Shown: in pieces, positions 9,535 to 20,922 of the stretch
How positions within the stretch are numbered: the first letter of the stretch is position 1
Layout: every line of letters begins with the position of its first letter
NCBI RefSeq assembly: GCF_009908315.1
Contig: NZ_JAAATW010000003.1
Coordinates: 310,001-374,000 of the forward strand
Length of the DNA: 64,000 nucleotides
Direction: 5' to 3'
DNA from: Paragemmobacter ruber
Lineage (GTDB): Bacteria; Pseudomonadota; Alphaproteobacteria; Rhodobacterales; Rhodobacteraceae
Translations under genes and position numbers: made by a program
The notes under the pieces: generated by a model
What the model was told of the DNA's origin: nothing
What the model saw: only the letters and a program-made list of their open reading frames with translations
Database searches by the model: none

Positions 9535-9912
9535 ATGAAGGATTTTCCGCTGCCGCCACCGGGGGTGAGGCCGAATGTGCTGCATCCGAAATGCCCGTCG
9601 CGGGGCATCTTGCAGCATCTGACCAGCCGTTGGGGGGCGCTGATCCTTGTGGCGCTGGCGGGGCGGACGCTGCGGTTTTCGCAGCTGCGCCGCGCCTTGG
9701 GCGATGTGAGCGAGCGGATGCTGGCGCAGACGCTGCAGGGGCTGGAGTCCGACGGGATGGTGCGGCGGGTAGCCCATGATGTGGTGCCGCCGCATGTGGA
9801 CTATTCGCTGACGGAGATCGGGGAAGAAGCGGCGGCGCATGTGCGGGCGCTGGCGGATTGGGTCGAGGGGCGCCTGCCGGAGATCATGGCCCATCGCGGC
9901 GCGGGACGATGA
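9535..9912 (+). CDS. HxlR-family winged-helix transcriptional regulator
   Basis: This 125-residue protein starts at ATG 9535; the frame is open further upstream but runs through the operator. It has the HxlR/DUF24 layout: an N-terminal CPSRGILQHLTSRWGALIL, a helix-turn-helix around RFSQLRRALGDVSERMLAQTLQGLESDGMVRR, and the wing VPPHVDYSLTEIGE. The single cysteine near the N-terminus (in HPKCPSRG) matches the redox-sensing Cys of QorR/YodB-type members. It probably represses the divergent quinone reductase gene and itself. Confidence 0.87.
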   Translation: MKDFPLPPPGVRPNVLHPKCPSRGILQHLTSRWGALILVALAGRTLRFSQLRRALGDVSERMLAQTLQGLESDGMVRRVAHDVVPPHVDYSLTEIGEEAAAHVRALADWVEGRLPEIMAHRGAGR

Positions 9913-9940
9913 TCGGAACCGATGGCAGGTTCGGCCCTAG

Positions 9941-11182
9941 TCAGCCCAGATCGCGGTAGCGCTTTTCCTGCCTGGCGGTCCAGCGGACAGTGACGGCGAA
10001 GCCTGTATCGGTGGGGGTTTCCGACAGGACGACGCCTTCGCCATGCAGCCAGGCGCGGCGGCGGCCATCGGTGAAGGGCACGGCGAGGGTGCGTTCGGTT
10101 TTCTCTTCATCAAAGGCGGCGGAGACGGCGGCGAGAAGGCGGTCGATGCCTTCGCCGGTCAGGGCCGAGACGGGGAAGACACGGTCGCGGGTTTCGGCCT
10201 GCTGGAGAAGCGCCTCGCGTTCGGCAGGCGCTGTGAGATCGAGCTTGTTCCAGACCTCAAACTGCGGCGTGACGGGGCCGACGCCCAGGGATTGCAGGAT
10301 GTCGGCCACATCGGCGGCCTGTTCGCCGGTTTCGGGATGGGCGATGTCGCGGACATGGAGGATGAGATCGGCCTCCAGCACCTCTTCCAGCGTGGCGCGG
10401 AAGGCGGCGACAAGCTGGGTGGGCAGGTCGGAGATGAAGCCCACGGTATCCGACAGGATCACCTTGCGGCCCGACGGCAGGGTGACGCCGCGCATCGTGG
10501 GATCGAGCGTGGCGAAGAGCATGTCCTTCGCCAGAACCTCGGCCCCCGTGGCGCGGTTGAAAAGCGTGCTTTTGCCCGCGTTGGTGTAGCCCACGAGGGC
10601 CACGATGGGAAACGGCACCTTGCGGCGGGCGGCGCGGTGCAACTCGCGGGTTTTCACCACCTTGTCGAGTTGGCGTTTGAGCCGGATCACCTGTTCGTCG
10701 ATGGCGCGGCGGTCGGCTTCGATCTGCGTCTCGCCGGGGCCGCCCACGAAGCCGAAACCGCCGCGCTGGCGTTCGAGGTGGGTCCAGGCGCGGACGAGGC
10801 GGGTGCGCTGGTAGCTGAGGGCGGCGAGTTCGACTTGCAGCACGCCTTCGCGGGTGCGGGCGCGGTCGGCGAAAATCTCGAGGATCAGGCCGGTGCGATC
10901 GAGGAGTTTTACCCCCCATTCCTTTTCGAGATTGCGCTGCTGGACTGGGGAGACGGGACCATCGACAAGGACGAGGGCCACGTCTTCGGCCTTGAAGCGG
11001 GCCTTGAGGTCATCCACCTTGCCCGAGCCGAAGAGCATGCCCGGATGGACACGGGGCAGACGGACCACCTCGCCGCCGATCACGTCCAGTTCAGGCAGGG
11101 CGTGAGCAAGGCTGATCGCTTCGGCCAGACCGTGTTCGGGCAGGCGACGGCTGCGGTCGCTGCGGATGTCTGGGTGCAGCAC
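9941..11182 (-). CDS. hflX: GTPase HflX
   Basis: This is a ribosome-associated GTPase that splits stalled or hibernating 70S ribosomes. The N-terminal HflX domain (HPGMLFGSGKVDDL, QRNLEKEWGVKLLDRTGLILEIF) is followed by a coiled segment with GPGETQIEADRRAI. The G domain has G1 GYTNAGKST, G3 DTVGF and G4 NKLD. The first ordinary start codon is the GTG at 11182, giving 413 residues. The frame continues upstream with family-like TRAF preceding VLHPDI and stays open to the hfq stop, so the true N-terminus may use an unusual ATT or CTG codon overlapping the hfq TGA. It forms the classical hfq-hflX pair. Confidence 0.93.
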   Translation of the reverse strand: MLHPDIRSDRSRRLPEHGLAEAISLAHALPELDVIGGEVVRLPRVHPGMLFGSGKVDDLKARFKAEDVALVLVDGPVSPVQQRNLEKEWGVKLLDRTGLILEIFADRARTREGVLQVELAALSYQRTRLVRAWTHLERQRGGFGFVGGPGETQIEADRRAIDEQVIRLKRQLDKVVKTRELHRAARRKVPFPIVALVGYTNAGKSTLFNRATGAEVLAKDMLFATLDPTMRGVTLPSGRKVILSDTVGFISDLPTQLVAAFRATLEEVLEADLILHVRDIAHPETGEQAADVADILQSLGVGPVTPQFEVWNKLDLTAPAEREALLQQAETRDRVFPVSALTGEGIDRLLAAVSAAFDEEKTERTLAVPFTDGRRRAWLHGEGVVLSETPTDTGFAVTVRWTARQEKRYRDLG

Positions 11183-11280
11183 AAAGGCCCGCGTGCGGCG
11201 GGCAGCGGTGGACCGGTCACGGTCCCCCCGCCCGGCAAGAAGCGGGAGGTCGTCATCTTCATCTTCGGGGCGGTCGGAAA

Positions 11281-11514
11281 TCAGTCTTCGCCTTCGTAGA
11301 GGTTGATGGGCGCACCGGGCATGATGGTGGAGATCGCATGCTTGTAGACAAGCTGCGACTGGCCATCCCGGCGCAGAAGAACGCAGAAATTGTCAAACCA
11401 GGTGATGACACCCTGAAGCTTCACCCCGTTGATCAGAAAGATCGTGACGGGAACCTTTGCCTTTCGGACGTGATTGAGAAATGCGTCCTGCAAATTCTGT
11501 TTGTCGCCGGCCAT
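11281..11514 (-). CDS. hfq: RNA chaperone Hfq
   Basis: This 77-residue Sm-like hexameric protein pairs small RNAs with mRNAs. The sequence [18 protein letters not shown], the Sm1 motif [23 protein letters not shown] and the Sm2 motif [13 protein letters not shown] are nearly identical to Rhodobacter Hfq. The ATG at 11514 is chosen because the conserved protein begins there; an upstream GC-rich extension is not part of the family. In alphaproteobacteria hfq lies next to ntrYX-trkA-trkH and hflX, as here. It also influences nif gene expression in Rhodobacter. Confidence 0.97.
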   Translation of the reverse strand: MAGDKQNLQDAFLNHVRKAKVPVTIFLINGVKLQGVITWFDNFCVLLRRDGQSQLVYKHAISTIMPGAPINLYEGED

Positions 11515-11672
11515 TTTTTGTCTTTGCCTTTGTTTTTTGGTCTTGTCGCGCGCATGCATGACACCCGTTCCCTCGATCCGGGTGTGCCGTTCAGCGGGGA
11601 AAGTATGTAACGCCTTGCGGACAGTTTCCAGTCCAAAAACAGCCGACTAGACAGCTGCCGCCACACAGCGGA

Positions 11673-13196
11673 TCAGTTGCGCCAACTGTCGGGGGCGAGG
11701 AGGACGAGAATGGCCAGAAGCTCCAGCCGTCCGATGACCATGGCGAGGCCGAGTATGGCCTTGGCGGCGGCGGGAAGGAGGGCGATGGCGATGGGATCGG
11801 CGGCGGCCACGGTGGTGAGCGGGCCGGTGGTGGTGAGCGCGCCGAGGGTAAGGATGAGTGCAGGTTCGAAGGCGATTCCCACCAGGGCGAGGGCCGCCAC
11901 GAAGACCGCGATGGACAGCGCAAAGAGCATGAAGAAGATCCAGGCCAGATAGGCCCCTTCGCGGCGCAGGCGGCGGGCGGATTGCCCGGAGCCGCCCACG
12001 GAATTGGGATGGATCAGGCGTTCCAGTTCGCGTTCGCCATGGCGGAAGAGCGCGTAGACGCGCAGGAGTTTCACCCCGCCCGCGGTGGTGGCGATGCCGC
12101 CGCCGAAGATGGCAAGGCCCGCCAGCACGAGCCCCGGTGTTTCGAGCCCCGACCAGTTCTTCGCGGTGATCCAGTCGGCGGAGGTGAAGCCGGTGGTAGT
12201 GAGGAAGGAGAGCGTGGTGAACACCGCCCCCCAGAGCGCGCGCAGGGCCTGCATGACGCCTGCTTCATCCCCCTCTGCGCCCGAGGGCGCGGCCAGCCAG
12301 TGGCGCAGGAACAGAAGGAGCGGGATGACCGCCAGCAGAAAGAGCGTCATGCGCAGTTCGGAATCGCGCCGCAGCAGGTTGCCGCCATCGGCCTGCGGTG
12401 CGCCGGGCCAGAGCCGCCGCGTGACGGCAAGAAAGAGGCCTGCGAAGATCGCAAGCTCGGCCAGGAATGTGGGGCCTTCGACGGGCAGGCCGCCCGTCGC
12501 GCTGATGCCCGAGGTGGATAGGGTGGACATCGCGTGAATGAGCGCGGGGAAGTTGGGCTGGCCCGCCATGAGGAGCGCGACCCAGAGCGCGACGGTGGCG
12601 CCCGCGTAGACCGGCAGGATCGCCACGGCCTGACGGGCGACGCGGCGGGCGGGATCGGCGGTTGCGGTGATCTGGGACAGGCCTTCGGCCCCGCGGCCCG
12701 GGACGCGGCCCGAGATCACCTCGATCCCGCCCAGCGTCATGGGGGCGAGGATGGCCACGGCGGCGACGAGGATGAAGAAGCCCCCCATCCAGCCCGCCTG
12801 AGCGCGCCACAGATGGATGGAGGGCGGCAGGCGGGCGGGTTCGTAGAGCGTGGCCCCGGTGGTGGTGAAGGAGGACACCATCTCGAGCCAGGCGTTGGCC
12901 CAGCTGGTATCGGGCAGCGCCTGCACCACGGGCAGCGCCATAAGCACGGGCAAGACGGCATAGGCAGAGACGAGCGCGGTCAGGTTGGCGCGGGCGGGGT
13001 TGCGGGCGCGGTGGTTGATGGTAGCGATCCCGATCATGCCGGTCAGGATCAGCACGATGATGCCGGAATAGAAGAAGGCGCGCGCGATGTCATGATCGCG
13101 CAGGATCGCGGCATGGGCGGCAGGCAGCCACATCGACAGCGCCGTGATCCCCATGAGAAGGACGAGGAGCGGCAGTTCCGACAGGCGGCGCAGCAT
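11673..13196 (-). CDS. trkH: Trk-type potassium uptake membrane subunit TrkH
   Basis: This 507-residue polytopic membrane protein has the repeated TM-pore-TM units of the SKT superfamily. Pore-loop sequences are recognisable as SSFTTTGATLY, STLSTSGISATGG, SFLTTTGFTSADW and GALTTTGPLTTV. With the cytoplasmic ring protein TrkA it imports K+. It starts 2 nt after the trkA stop codon, so the two are cotranscribed and probably translationally coupled. Confidence 0.95.
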   Translation of the reverse strand: MLRRLSELPLLVLLMGITALSMWLPAAHAAILRDHDIARAFFYSGIIVLILTGMIGIATINHRARNPARANLTALVSAYAVLPVLMALPVVQALPDTSWANAWLEMVSSFTTTGATLYEPARLPPSIHLWRAQAGWMGGFFILVAAVAILAPMTLGGIEVISGRVPGRGAEGLSQITATADPARRVARQAVAILPVYAGATVALWVALLMAGQPNFPALIHAMSTLSTSGISATGGLPVEGPTFLAELAIFAGLFLAVTRRLWPGAPQADGGNLLRRDSELRMTLFLLAVIPLLLFLRHWLAAPSGAEGDEAGVMQALRALWGAVFTTLSFLTTTGFTSADWITAKNWSGLETPGLVLAGLAIFGGGIATTAGGVKLLRVYALFRHGERELERLIHPNSVGGSGQSARRLRREGAYLAWIFFMLFALSIAVFVAALALVGIAFEPALILTLGALTTTGPLTTVAAADPIAIALLPAAAKAILGLAMVIGRLELLAILVLLAPDSWRN

Positions 13197-13198
13197 CT

Positions 13199-14575
13199 TC
13201 AGAAGAAGTCGATGGAGACCTGCAGGAGGCGTTCCACCTCGCGCACGTCGCTGGCCATGGTGAAGAGGGCGATGACATCGCCCGCCTCGATCCGGGTGTC
13301 GCCGGTGGGTTTGAGGACCTTGTCGCCCTTCATCAGGCCGCCCACGAGCACGCCTTCGGGAAATTCGATGTCGCGCACCAGACGGCCCGCAAGGGGCGAG
13401 GTGGAGAGAACTTGCGCTTCGATCATCTCGGCCTCGGCATCGCCAAGGGAGTAGATCGCGCGCACCTTGCCGTGGCGGATATGGCGCAGGATCGACGAGA
13501 CGGTGGTGGCGCGCGGGTTGATATAGGCGTCGATGTCGAGCGCGCCCATTAGCGGGGCGAGAGTCGGGTCGTTCACGAGCGCGATGGCCATGCGGCAGCC
13601 CGCCTGTTTGGCGCGGACGGAGACGAGGAGATTGGTCTTGTCATCATCGGTGACGGCGAGGACGGCGTCGGCGCGGTCGATGGAGGCTTCGAGCAGGATG
13701 TCCATGTCCATGCCGTCGCCGTTCAGCACGATGGTGCGTTCGAGGCTGTCTGCGGCGCGTTCGGCGATGGCGCGGTTCTTTTCGATGATCTTGCAGCGCA
13801 CTCGGTCGGTGCGCCGTTCCAGCGCGCGGGCCACGCCAAGGCCCACATTGCCGCCGCCGATGATGACGATGCGTTCCTGTTTCTTGGTCTGCTTGCCGAA
13901 GATTTCGAGCGTGCGGTTGACGTCTTCGGAATGGGTGAAGACGTAGATCTGGTCATCCGCGAAAAGCTGGTCGCCCGGATCGGGGGCGAAGAGGCGGCCT
14001 TCGCGGCGCACGCCCACGACGATGGCGCGGAGGGTGGAGAACAGGTCGCTGAGCTGGCGCAGGGGGGTGTTGAGGACGGGGCAATCCTCATCCAGCTGGA
14101 TGCCCAGCAGTTGCGCGCGGCCCAGCATGAAGCTTTCCGTATCGAAAGTGGAGGGCGCGGCAAGGCGTTGCAGCGCGGCCTCGGCCACCTCTCGCTCAGG
14201 CGAGATGACCACGTCTATGGGCAGGTGATCGCGCTGGTAGAGCGAGGCGTAGCTTTCTTCGAGATAGGATTGCGCGCGCAGGCGGGCGATCTTGCGCGGG
14301 ACGGAAAAGAGGGCGTGCGCCACCTCGCAGGCGACGATGTTGACCTCGTCGGAATGGGTGGCGGCGATGATCATGTCGGCATCGCGGGCGCCGGCCTTTT
14401 CCAGCACATCCGGGTAGGAGGCAAAGCCCACCACGCCCTGCACATCCAGCGTGTCGGTCGCGCGGCGGACAAGATCGGCGTTCACATCGACAAGCGTGAC
14501 GTCGTTCTTTTCGCCGGACAGTTGGCGGGCGATCTGCCAGCCCACCTGCCCTGCCCCGCAGATGATCACCTTCAT
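13199..14575 (-). CDS. trkA: Trk system potassium uptake regulatory protein TrkA
   Basis: The 458 residues contain two RCK_N/RCK_C repeats. The first Rossmann motif is at residues 5-15 (CGAGQVGWQIA) and the second near residue 240 (IGGGNVGLGVARAL). Each is followed by a C-terminal regulatory half (for example DIEFPEGVLVGGLMKGD). TrkA binds nucleotides and gates TrkH. It lies about 85 bp downstream of ntrX and directly before trkH, the common alphaproteobacterial order. Confidence 0.95.
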   Translation of the reverse strand: MKVIICGAGQVGWQIARQLSGEKNDVTLVDVNADLVRRATDTLDVQGVVGFASYPDVLEKAGARDADMIIAATHSDEVNIVACEVAHALFSVPRKIARLRAQSYLEESYASLYQRDHLPIDVVISPEREVAEAALQRLAAPSTFDTESFMLGRAQLLGIQLDEDCPVLNTPLRQLSDLFSTLRAIVVGVRREGRLFAPDPGDQLFADDQIYVFTHSEDVNRTLEIFGKQTKKQERIVIIGGGNVGLGVARALERRTDRVRCKIIEKNRAIAERAADSLERTIVLNGDGMDMDILLEASIDRADAVLAVTDDDKTNLLVSVRAKQAGCRMAIALVNDPTLAPLMGALDIDAYINPRATTVSSILRHIRHGKVRAIYSLGDAEAEMIEAQVLSTSPLAGRLVRDIEFPEGVLVGGLMKGDKVLKPTGDTRIEAGDVIALFTMASDVREVERLLQVSIDFF

Positions 14576-14660
14576 GCCTGCCTCCGGTTCACCGCGCCCC
14601 TTGAGTGGCAGATGGCGGGCGGGTGGTCAATGGTGGGGGGAGAGGTGGGGGTGGGAGGGA

Positions 14661-16085
<1,425 letters not shown>

Positions 16086-16088
16086 GAC

Positions 16089-18353
16089 TTATCCCCCCTG
16101 GGCGGCGAGTGCTGCGGGTTTGCGGCTGCGGATGCGCGGGGCGCGCGGTAGCCGGATTTCGGCCATGGCGCCCCGGTGGCTGTTGCCTTCGAAAACGGGT
16201 GCATCGAGAAGGGCGAGCGTGCCGCCATGTTCCTCGATGATCTTCTTGACGATGGGCAGGCCGAGGCCGGTGCCCTTTTCGCGGGTGGTGACGTAAGGTT
16301 CGAACAGGCGCGCGCGGTCGGGCGGCAGGCCGGTGCCGTTGTCCATGATGCGGATGATGGCGGCGTCAGGTTCGGCGGTGAGGGTGACGCGGATTTCCGG
16401 CTTGTGGCCCGGGGGGGCGCCCTTTTCCTGCAGGGTTTCGATGGCTTCGCCCGCGTTCTTGATCAGGTTGGTCAGCGCCTGACTGATCATGGTGGCGTCA
16501 AGGTCCATCACGAGGGGGGCATTGGGCAGATCGCGCAGGAAGGTGACGCCGGGCTGGCCGCTTTCCTGCAGGACGAGGGCATCGCGCAGGATCACCGTCA
16601 GGTCATTCTCGCGGCGGTCGGGTTCGGGCATGCGGGCGAACTTGGAGAACTCGTCCACGATGCGGCGCAGGTCGTTGGTTTGGCGGACGATCACATCAGT
16701 GTATTGGTCAAGGTCTTCGGGCTCAGTGACCTGCGGACGGAACTTGCGCTTGATGCGTTCGGCCGACAGCGCGATGGGCGTGAGGGGGTTCTTGATTTCA
16801 TGCGCGATGCGGCGGGCTACATCGCCCCAGGCTGCCATCCGCTGGGCGGAGACGAGATCGGTCACATCGTCGAAGGCCACGACGTAACCTTCAAGTCCGC
16901 CTGCATCGTTGCGGCGTTCCGAAAGGCGGACGAGCAGGCTTTCCAGCTTGCCCTTGCGGGTGAGGCGCACCTCATCCTGGGCGGCGGTGAGGCCGCTTTC
17001 AAGGAGACGGTCGAAGAGCGGCCCAAACTCCGGCACGGCGATGGCGAGCGGCACATCGGCGGACATCCCCGCCCCCATGTCGAGCAGGCGTTCGGCCGCG
17101 CGGTTGGAAAAGTCGATCCGGCCATCGGAATCGAGACCGATCACGCCCGCGGTGACGTTGGAGAGCACGGAATCAAACAGGCGGCGGCGGCGTTCGGTCT
17201 GGTTGTGGCTTTCGACCAGCGCGTCGCGCTGGCCTTTCAACTGGCGTGTCATGCGGTTGAAGGAGCGCCCGAGCGAGGCGATTTCGTCATCGCCCTCTTC
17301 CTCGCGCACCTGAACGTCGAGGTTGCCTTCGCCCACCCTTTCCGCGGCTTCGGCAAGGCGTCCCACGGGGCGCGACAGGCGTTCGGCGAACCACAGGCCC
17401 AGCCAGACGGCGGCGAGGATCAGGATGAGCGCGAAGCCCAGGTAGAGGAGGCCGAATTCGAACAGAAGCCGCCCGCGTTCGGATTCGAGCTGATGGTAGA
17501 GCGCCACGGTTTCCCGCGTGCCATCGAGCAGCGACAGGATGGAGCCATCCACCGTGCGCGAGATGTAGAGGTAGCGATCGGCAAAGGCATCGAGATGCAC
17601 AAGCGCGCGGAATTCGTTGTTGGCCCAGTCCTGGATCAGGACGGTTTCGCCTGCGCGGGCGCGCTGGATTTCATCGGCGGTGGGCTGTTCGAAATCGAAG
17701 AGGTAGCTGCGTTCGCCCCGCGTCATCAACGCGCCTGCGCCGTCGATCAGATAGGCCTCTTTCAGGCCGCGCTGGATGGTGGCCTGCGCCTGTGTGAGGA
17801 CGGGGCGCATCTGGTTGTCTTCGAGGAAGAACATCGACTGCTTGAACAGGTTCAACTCGCGCGCCAGCGTTTCGGCATCGGCGATGAGGTCTTGCCGGTG
17901 TTCCTGTTCATAGGCCTCGGCCGCCGAGAGGGAGGAGCCCACGACGGAGCGGACGCGTTCGGAGAACCAGCCCTCGAGCCCGAAATTCACCGTGACCACG
18001 GCAAATACGGCGACGAGGACGGTGGGGATCAGCGCCACGACGGCAAAGACGAAGGTCAGGCGCAGGTGCAGGCGGGAGCCTGCGGATTTGCTGCGCCGGT
18101 CGGCCACCATGCGCACGACGCGGGCCATCACGAGGGTGGCCACGACGAGGATGTAGATGAGATCGGCCAGCAGGATGAGGCGCAGCGCGGGCGAGTTGCC
18201 GCCCTGATTGAGCGGCCCGAGCGCAAGGAAGGTGGCCACGGCCAGCAGCGGGCCGAGGAAGACCAGACCGAAGGTCATCGCCGTCTGCACCTGCCGCTGA
18301 CGGCGGAGGCGCGACAGCCGCGCCCAGGTGTTGTTGCCCACGCTGCGATGCAA
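16089..18353 (-). CDS. ntrY: Sensor histidine kinase NtrY
   Basis: The 754 residues start with membrane helices (about 25-45, 55-80 and 100-125), then a periplasmic sensor loop and another helix near 310. A HAMP linker (LSRPVGRLAEAAERVGEGNLDVQV) and a PAS segment follow. The HisKA box is [22 protein letters not shown], and the ATPase has the N box LTNLIKNAGEAI and G boxes DNGTGLPP and GTGLGLPIV. The start is TTG at 18353 preceded by AGGGA; GTG a few codons later is possible. It is the partner of NtrX just downstream. Confidence 0.94.
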   Translation of the reverse strand: MHRSVGNNTWARLSRLRRQRQVQTAMTFGLVFLGPLLAVATFLALGPLNQGGNSPALRLILLADLIYILVVATLVMARVVRMVADRRSKSAGSRLHLRLTFVFAVVALIPTVLVAVFAVVTVNFGLEGWFSERVRSVVGSSLSAAEAYEQEHRQDLIADAETLARELNLFKQSMFFLEDNQMRPVLTQAQATIQRGLKEAYLIDGAGALMTRGERSYLFDFEQPTADEIQRARAGETVLIQDWANNEFRALVHLDAFADRYLYISRTVDGSILSLLDGTRETVALYHQLESERGRLLFEFGLLYLGFALILILAAVWLGLWFAERLSRPVGRLAEAAERVGEGNLDVQVREEEGDDEIASLGRSFNRMTRQLKGQRDALVESHNQTERRRRLFDSVLSNVTAGVIGLDSDGRIDFSNRAAERLLDMGAGMSADVPLAIAVPEFGPLFDRLLESGLTAAQDEVRLTRKGKLESLLVRLSERRNDAGGLEGYVVAFDDVTDLVSAQRMAAWGDVARRIAHEIKNPLTPIALSAERIKRKFRPQVTEPEDLDQYTDVIVRQTNDLRRIVDEFSKFARMPEPDRRENDLTVILRDALVLQESGQPGVTFLRDLPNAPLVMDLDATMISQALTNLIKNAGEAIETLQEKGAPPGHKPEIRVTLTAEPDAAIIRIMDNGTGLPPDRARLFEPYVTTREKGTGLGLPIVKKIIEEHGGTLALLDAPVFEGNSHRGAMAEIRLPRAPRIRSRKPAALAAQGG

Positions 18354-18454
18354 GCCGACCGATCCCTGTTACGCGAGGGACCGATTCCCCCGCCGCCCAT
18401 ATGTTGTGCCCCTGCCCGTGTTGAGGCAGGGGGAACACGCTTGATGTTGCGGTT

Positions 18455-19819
18455 TTACATCAGCTTGCGGCGGCGAGTCACGCGGATATCGAGATCAGTG
18501 ATCTTCTTGCGCAAAGTATTGCGGTTGATGCCGAGAAGGTCCGCACATTTCGCCTGATTTCCGGCGGTGGCGTCCAGCGCGATTTCGATCAGCGGCATCT
18601 CTACCTCGCGCAGGATGCGCTGATAGACGCCGGCGGGGGGCAGTTGGCCGCCGTGCAGATCGAAGTAGCGTTTCAGGTGGCGGGCGACGGAGGCGGAGAG
18701 TTTCTCGCCCTCGCCCCCGCCCTTGAGCGGTTCCATCGTGGGTTGGCTGCCCAGCACGGCCTCCACCTCGGCCTTGGTGATTTCGGCCTCAGACGAGGTG
18801 ACGATCAGGCGGCGCAGGGTGTTTTCGAGTTGCCGCACATTGCCCGGCCAGGAATAGGCGCGCACGAGTTCGCGCGCGTCGTTGGACAGCCGCCGCAGCG
18901 CGCCCTGTTCGCGTTCGCCGCGCGTCAGGAAATGTTCGGCGAGAAGCGGGATGTCATCCACCCGTTCGCGCAGCGCAGGCACATGCAGGGTGACGCCCGA
19001 AAGGCGGTAGTAGAGATCCTGCCGCAACTGCCCGGCTTCCATCCGCGCGGCGAGATCGGTCTGCGAGGTGGCCATGATGCGGGGGGCGTTGTCGCCCGCG
19101 AGATCCAGCATCCGCACGATACGGGCCTGCGTGTCATCGTCGTAATCGGCGACCTCGTCAAAGACGAGGCTGCCGCCGCGGGCGCGGGACATGAGCGCGG
19201 AGGGGCCGTCCATCCCCGCCAGATCAGCCACCTGCGCGACCACGAAAGGCTGCGACCGGCGGTCGGAGAAATCGTGGATCGCTTTGGCGATCAGGCTTTT
19301 GCCGGTGCCTGATTCGCCGGTGATCAGGACGGCGAGATCGGTGTTCATCACGCGGGCCACAAGGCGGTAGAGCGCCTGCATGGCGGTGGTGCGGCCGACG
19401 AGGGGCAGGTCATCGCCCGCCTCGCGCGGGGCGACGACCCGGGCGGGGGCGCGGCGCTTCTGTTCCAGCGCGCGGGCCGAGCGCTTCATCAGATCGGGCA
19501 GGTCGAAGGGTTTGGGGAGGTAGTCGAAGGCCTCGGCCTCGGCGGCCTGAATGGCGGTCATGATGGTGTTCTGGGCCGAGATGACGATGACCGGCAGGCC
19601 GGGGCGCATCTTGGTGATGCGGGGCAGCGCATCCAGACCGTTGCCATCGGGCATGATGACATCGGAAATGACGAGATCGCCCTTCCCTTCCTCGACCCAG
19701 CGCATCAGCGTCATGAGGGAGGAGGTCGCGTGGACCTTGCACCCGGCACGGGTCAGCGCCTGTGTCAGAACGGTGCGGATCGTGCGGTCGTCATCGGCGA
19801 CGAGGACGGTGCCATCCAT
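18455..19819 (-). CDS. ntrC: Nitrogen regulator NtrC (NifR1 type, GAFTGA-less)
   Basis: This 454-residue response regulator has phosphoacceptor Asp53 in [17 protein letters not shown]+ Walker A at 167-174 (GESGTGKS), Walker B at 217-222 (LVFDEV) and a C-terminal Fis-type HTH ([20 protein letters not shown]). Residues 190-215 contain no GAFTGA. This matches R. capsulatus NtrC, which is known to activate sigma-70 rather than sigma-54 promoters. The start at 19819 overlaps the ntrB stop by one base (TGATG). It controls nitrogen assimilation genes in response to NtrB. Confidence 0.95.
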   Translation of the reverse strand: MDGTVLVADDDRTIRTVLTQALTRAGCKVHATSSLMTLMRWVEEGKGDLVISDVIMPDGNGLDALPRITKMRPGLPVIVISAQNTIMTAIQAAEAEAFDYLPKPFDLPDLMKRSARALEQKRRAPARVVAPREAGDDLPLVGRTTAMQALYRLVARVMNTDLAVLITGESGTGKSLIAKAIHDFSDRRSQPFVVAQVADLAGMDGPSALMSRARGGSLVFDEVADYDDDTQARIVRMLDLAGDNAPRIMATSQTDLAARMEAGQLRQDLYYRLSGVTLHVPALRERVDDIPLLAEHFLTRGEREQGALRRLSNDARELVRAYSWPGNVRQLENTLRRLIVTSSEAEITKAEVEAVLGSQPTMEPLKGGGEGEKLSASVARHLKRYFDLHGGQLPPAGVYQRILREVEMPLIEIALDATAGNQAKCADLLGINRNTLRKKITDLDIRVTRRRKLM

Positions 19820-20922
19820 CAGGCTTTCTCCTTCTTGTCCTTCGGCACCATGGGGAGGGAGACGCGGAAGACGGTGCGACCGGGCACCGAATCCACGCTG
19901 ATCCATCCTTCATGGTCGGAAATGATCTTTGATACGAGGGCGAGCCCCAACCCGGTGCCGTTTTCGCGGCCCGAGACGAAGGGTTCGAAGATATCGGCGG
20001 CGATTTCGGGCGGGATGCCGGGGCCGTCATCGACGATTTCGATCTGAAGGGGCAGCGCGGCGGGGCGGCCATCCTTGCCGCGCAGGCGCAGGGACAGATC
20101 ATAGAAGGTGCGCAGGCGGATCGTCGTGCCTTCACCCGCCCTCTGGCAGGCCTCGGCCGCGTTCTTGATGAGGTTGAGGAAAACCTGCATCAGCTGATCG
20201 GGATCGGCATAGGTGGGGGGGAGCGAGGGATCGTAATCCTCGGTGATCTGCATATGGGCGGCAAAGCCCACCATGGCGGATTTGCGTGCGCGGTCGAGCG
20301 CGTCATGGATGTTGACGGGGCGGCGTTCGGGTGGGCGGATATTGCCGAACTGTTCCACCTGTTCGAGAAGTTTCACGATGCGGCGGGTTTCCTCGACGAT
20401 CAGGTCGGCCAGTTCGCGATCTTCGGGCGGGAGCGACATGCCGATGAGCTGCGCCGCGCCGGAGATGCCCGCGAGGGGGTTCTTGATTTCATGGGCCAGC
20501 ATCTCGGCCATGCCGATGGCGGATTTGGCGGCGGATTTCACATGCATCGCACGACCGAGCCTGTCGGCGATGTCGCGGGGCGAGATGATGAGGAGGATCA
20601 CCTCGGGGTTGTCGTGCATTGGCGCGACCTGGATGTTGCACTGCACGGGCGCGCGTTCGCCGGTGGTCACATCCACATCGTTGATAAACAGGGGCGACTG
20701 GTTCAAGCGGGCGCGGGCGAGCGCCTCGTCCATGGGGGCGTCGATGGCGAGGCGGTCGAAGGCGGGCTGGCCCATCAGGCTGCGCGAGGAGGCGTTGAGG
20801 AAGATCTCGCCCGCAGGGTTGACCTCGGCCACGCGGTTGTCGGGGCCGATCAGCAGCGCGGGCAGCGGCAGCGAGGCCCAGACGACGCCCGGCACCGGGT
20901 ATGGCGTGCGGTAGGGCGTCAT
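19819..20922 (-). CDS. ntrB: Nitrogen sensor histidine kinase NtrB
   Basis: The 367-residue soluble kinase has an N-terminal PAS domain (about residues 12-115) and the phospho-acceptor His144 in [19 protein letters not shown]. Its ATPase has the N box [14 protein letters not shown]1 DDGPGIPP and G2 [10 protein letters not shown]. NtrB phosphorylates or dephosphorylates NtrC under control of PII proteins. Its ATG overlaps the dusB stop (ATGA) and its stop overlaps the ntrC start, so the three genes form one transcription and translation unit. Confidence 0.96.
   Translation of the reverse strand: MTPYRTPYPVPGVVWASLPLPALLIGPDNRVAEVNPAGEIFLNASSRSLMGQPAFDRLAIDAPMDEALARARLNQSPLFINDVDVTTGERAPVQCNIQVAPMHDNPEVILLIISPRDIADRLGRAMHVKSAAKSAIGMAEMLAHEIKNPLAGISGAAQLIGMSLPPEDRELADLIVEETRRIVKLLEQVEQFGNIRPPERRPVNIHDALDRARKSAMVGFAAHMQITEDYDPSLPPTYADPDQLMQVFLNLIKNAAEACQRAGEGTTIRLRTFYDLSLRLRGKDGRPAALPLQIEIVDDGPGIPPEIAADIFEPFVSGRENGTGLGLALVSKIISDHEGWISVDSVPGRTVFRVSLPMVPKDKKEKA

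Noticed and set aside
16176-18557. A 793-codon open frame on the plus strand opposite ntrY
   Set aside because: It lies fully antisense to a well-supported kinase gene. Long antisense frames are expected in DNA of this G+C content, and it has no family motif.
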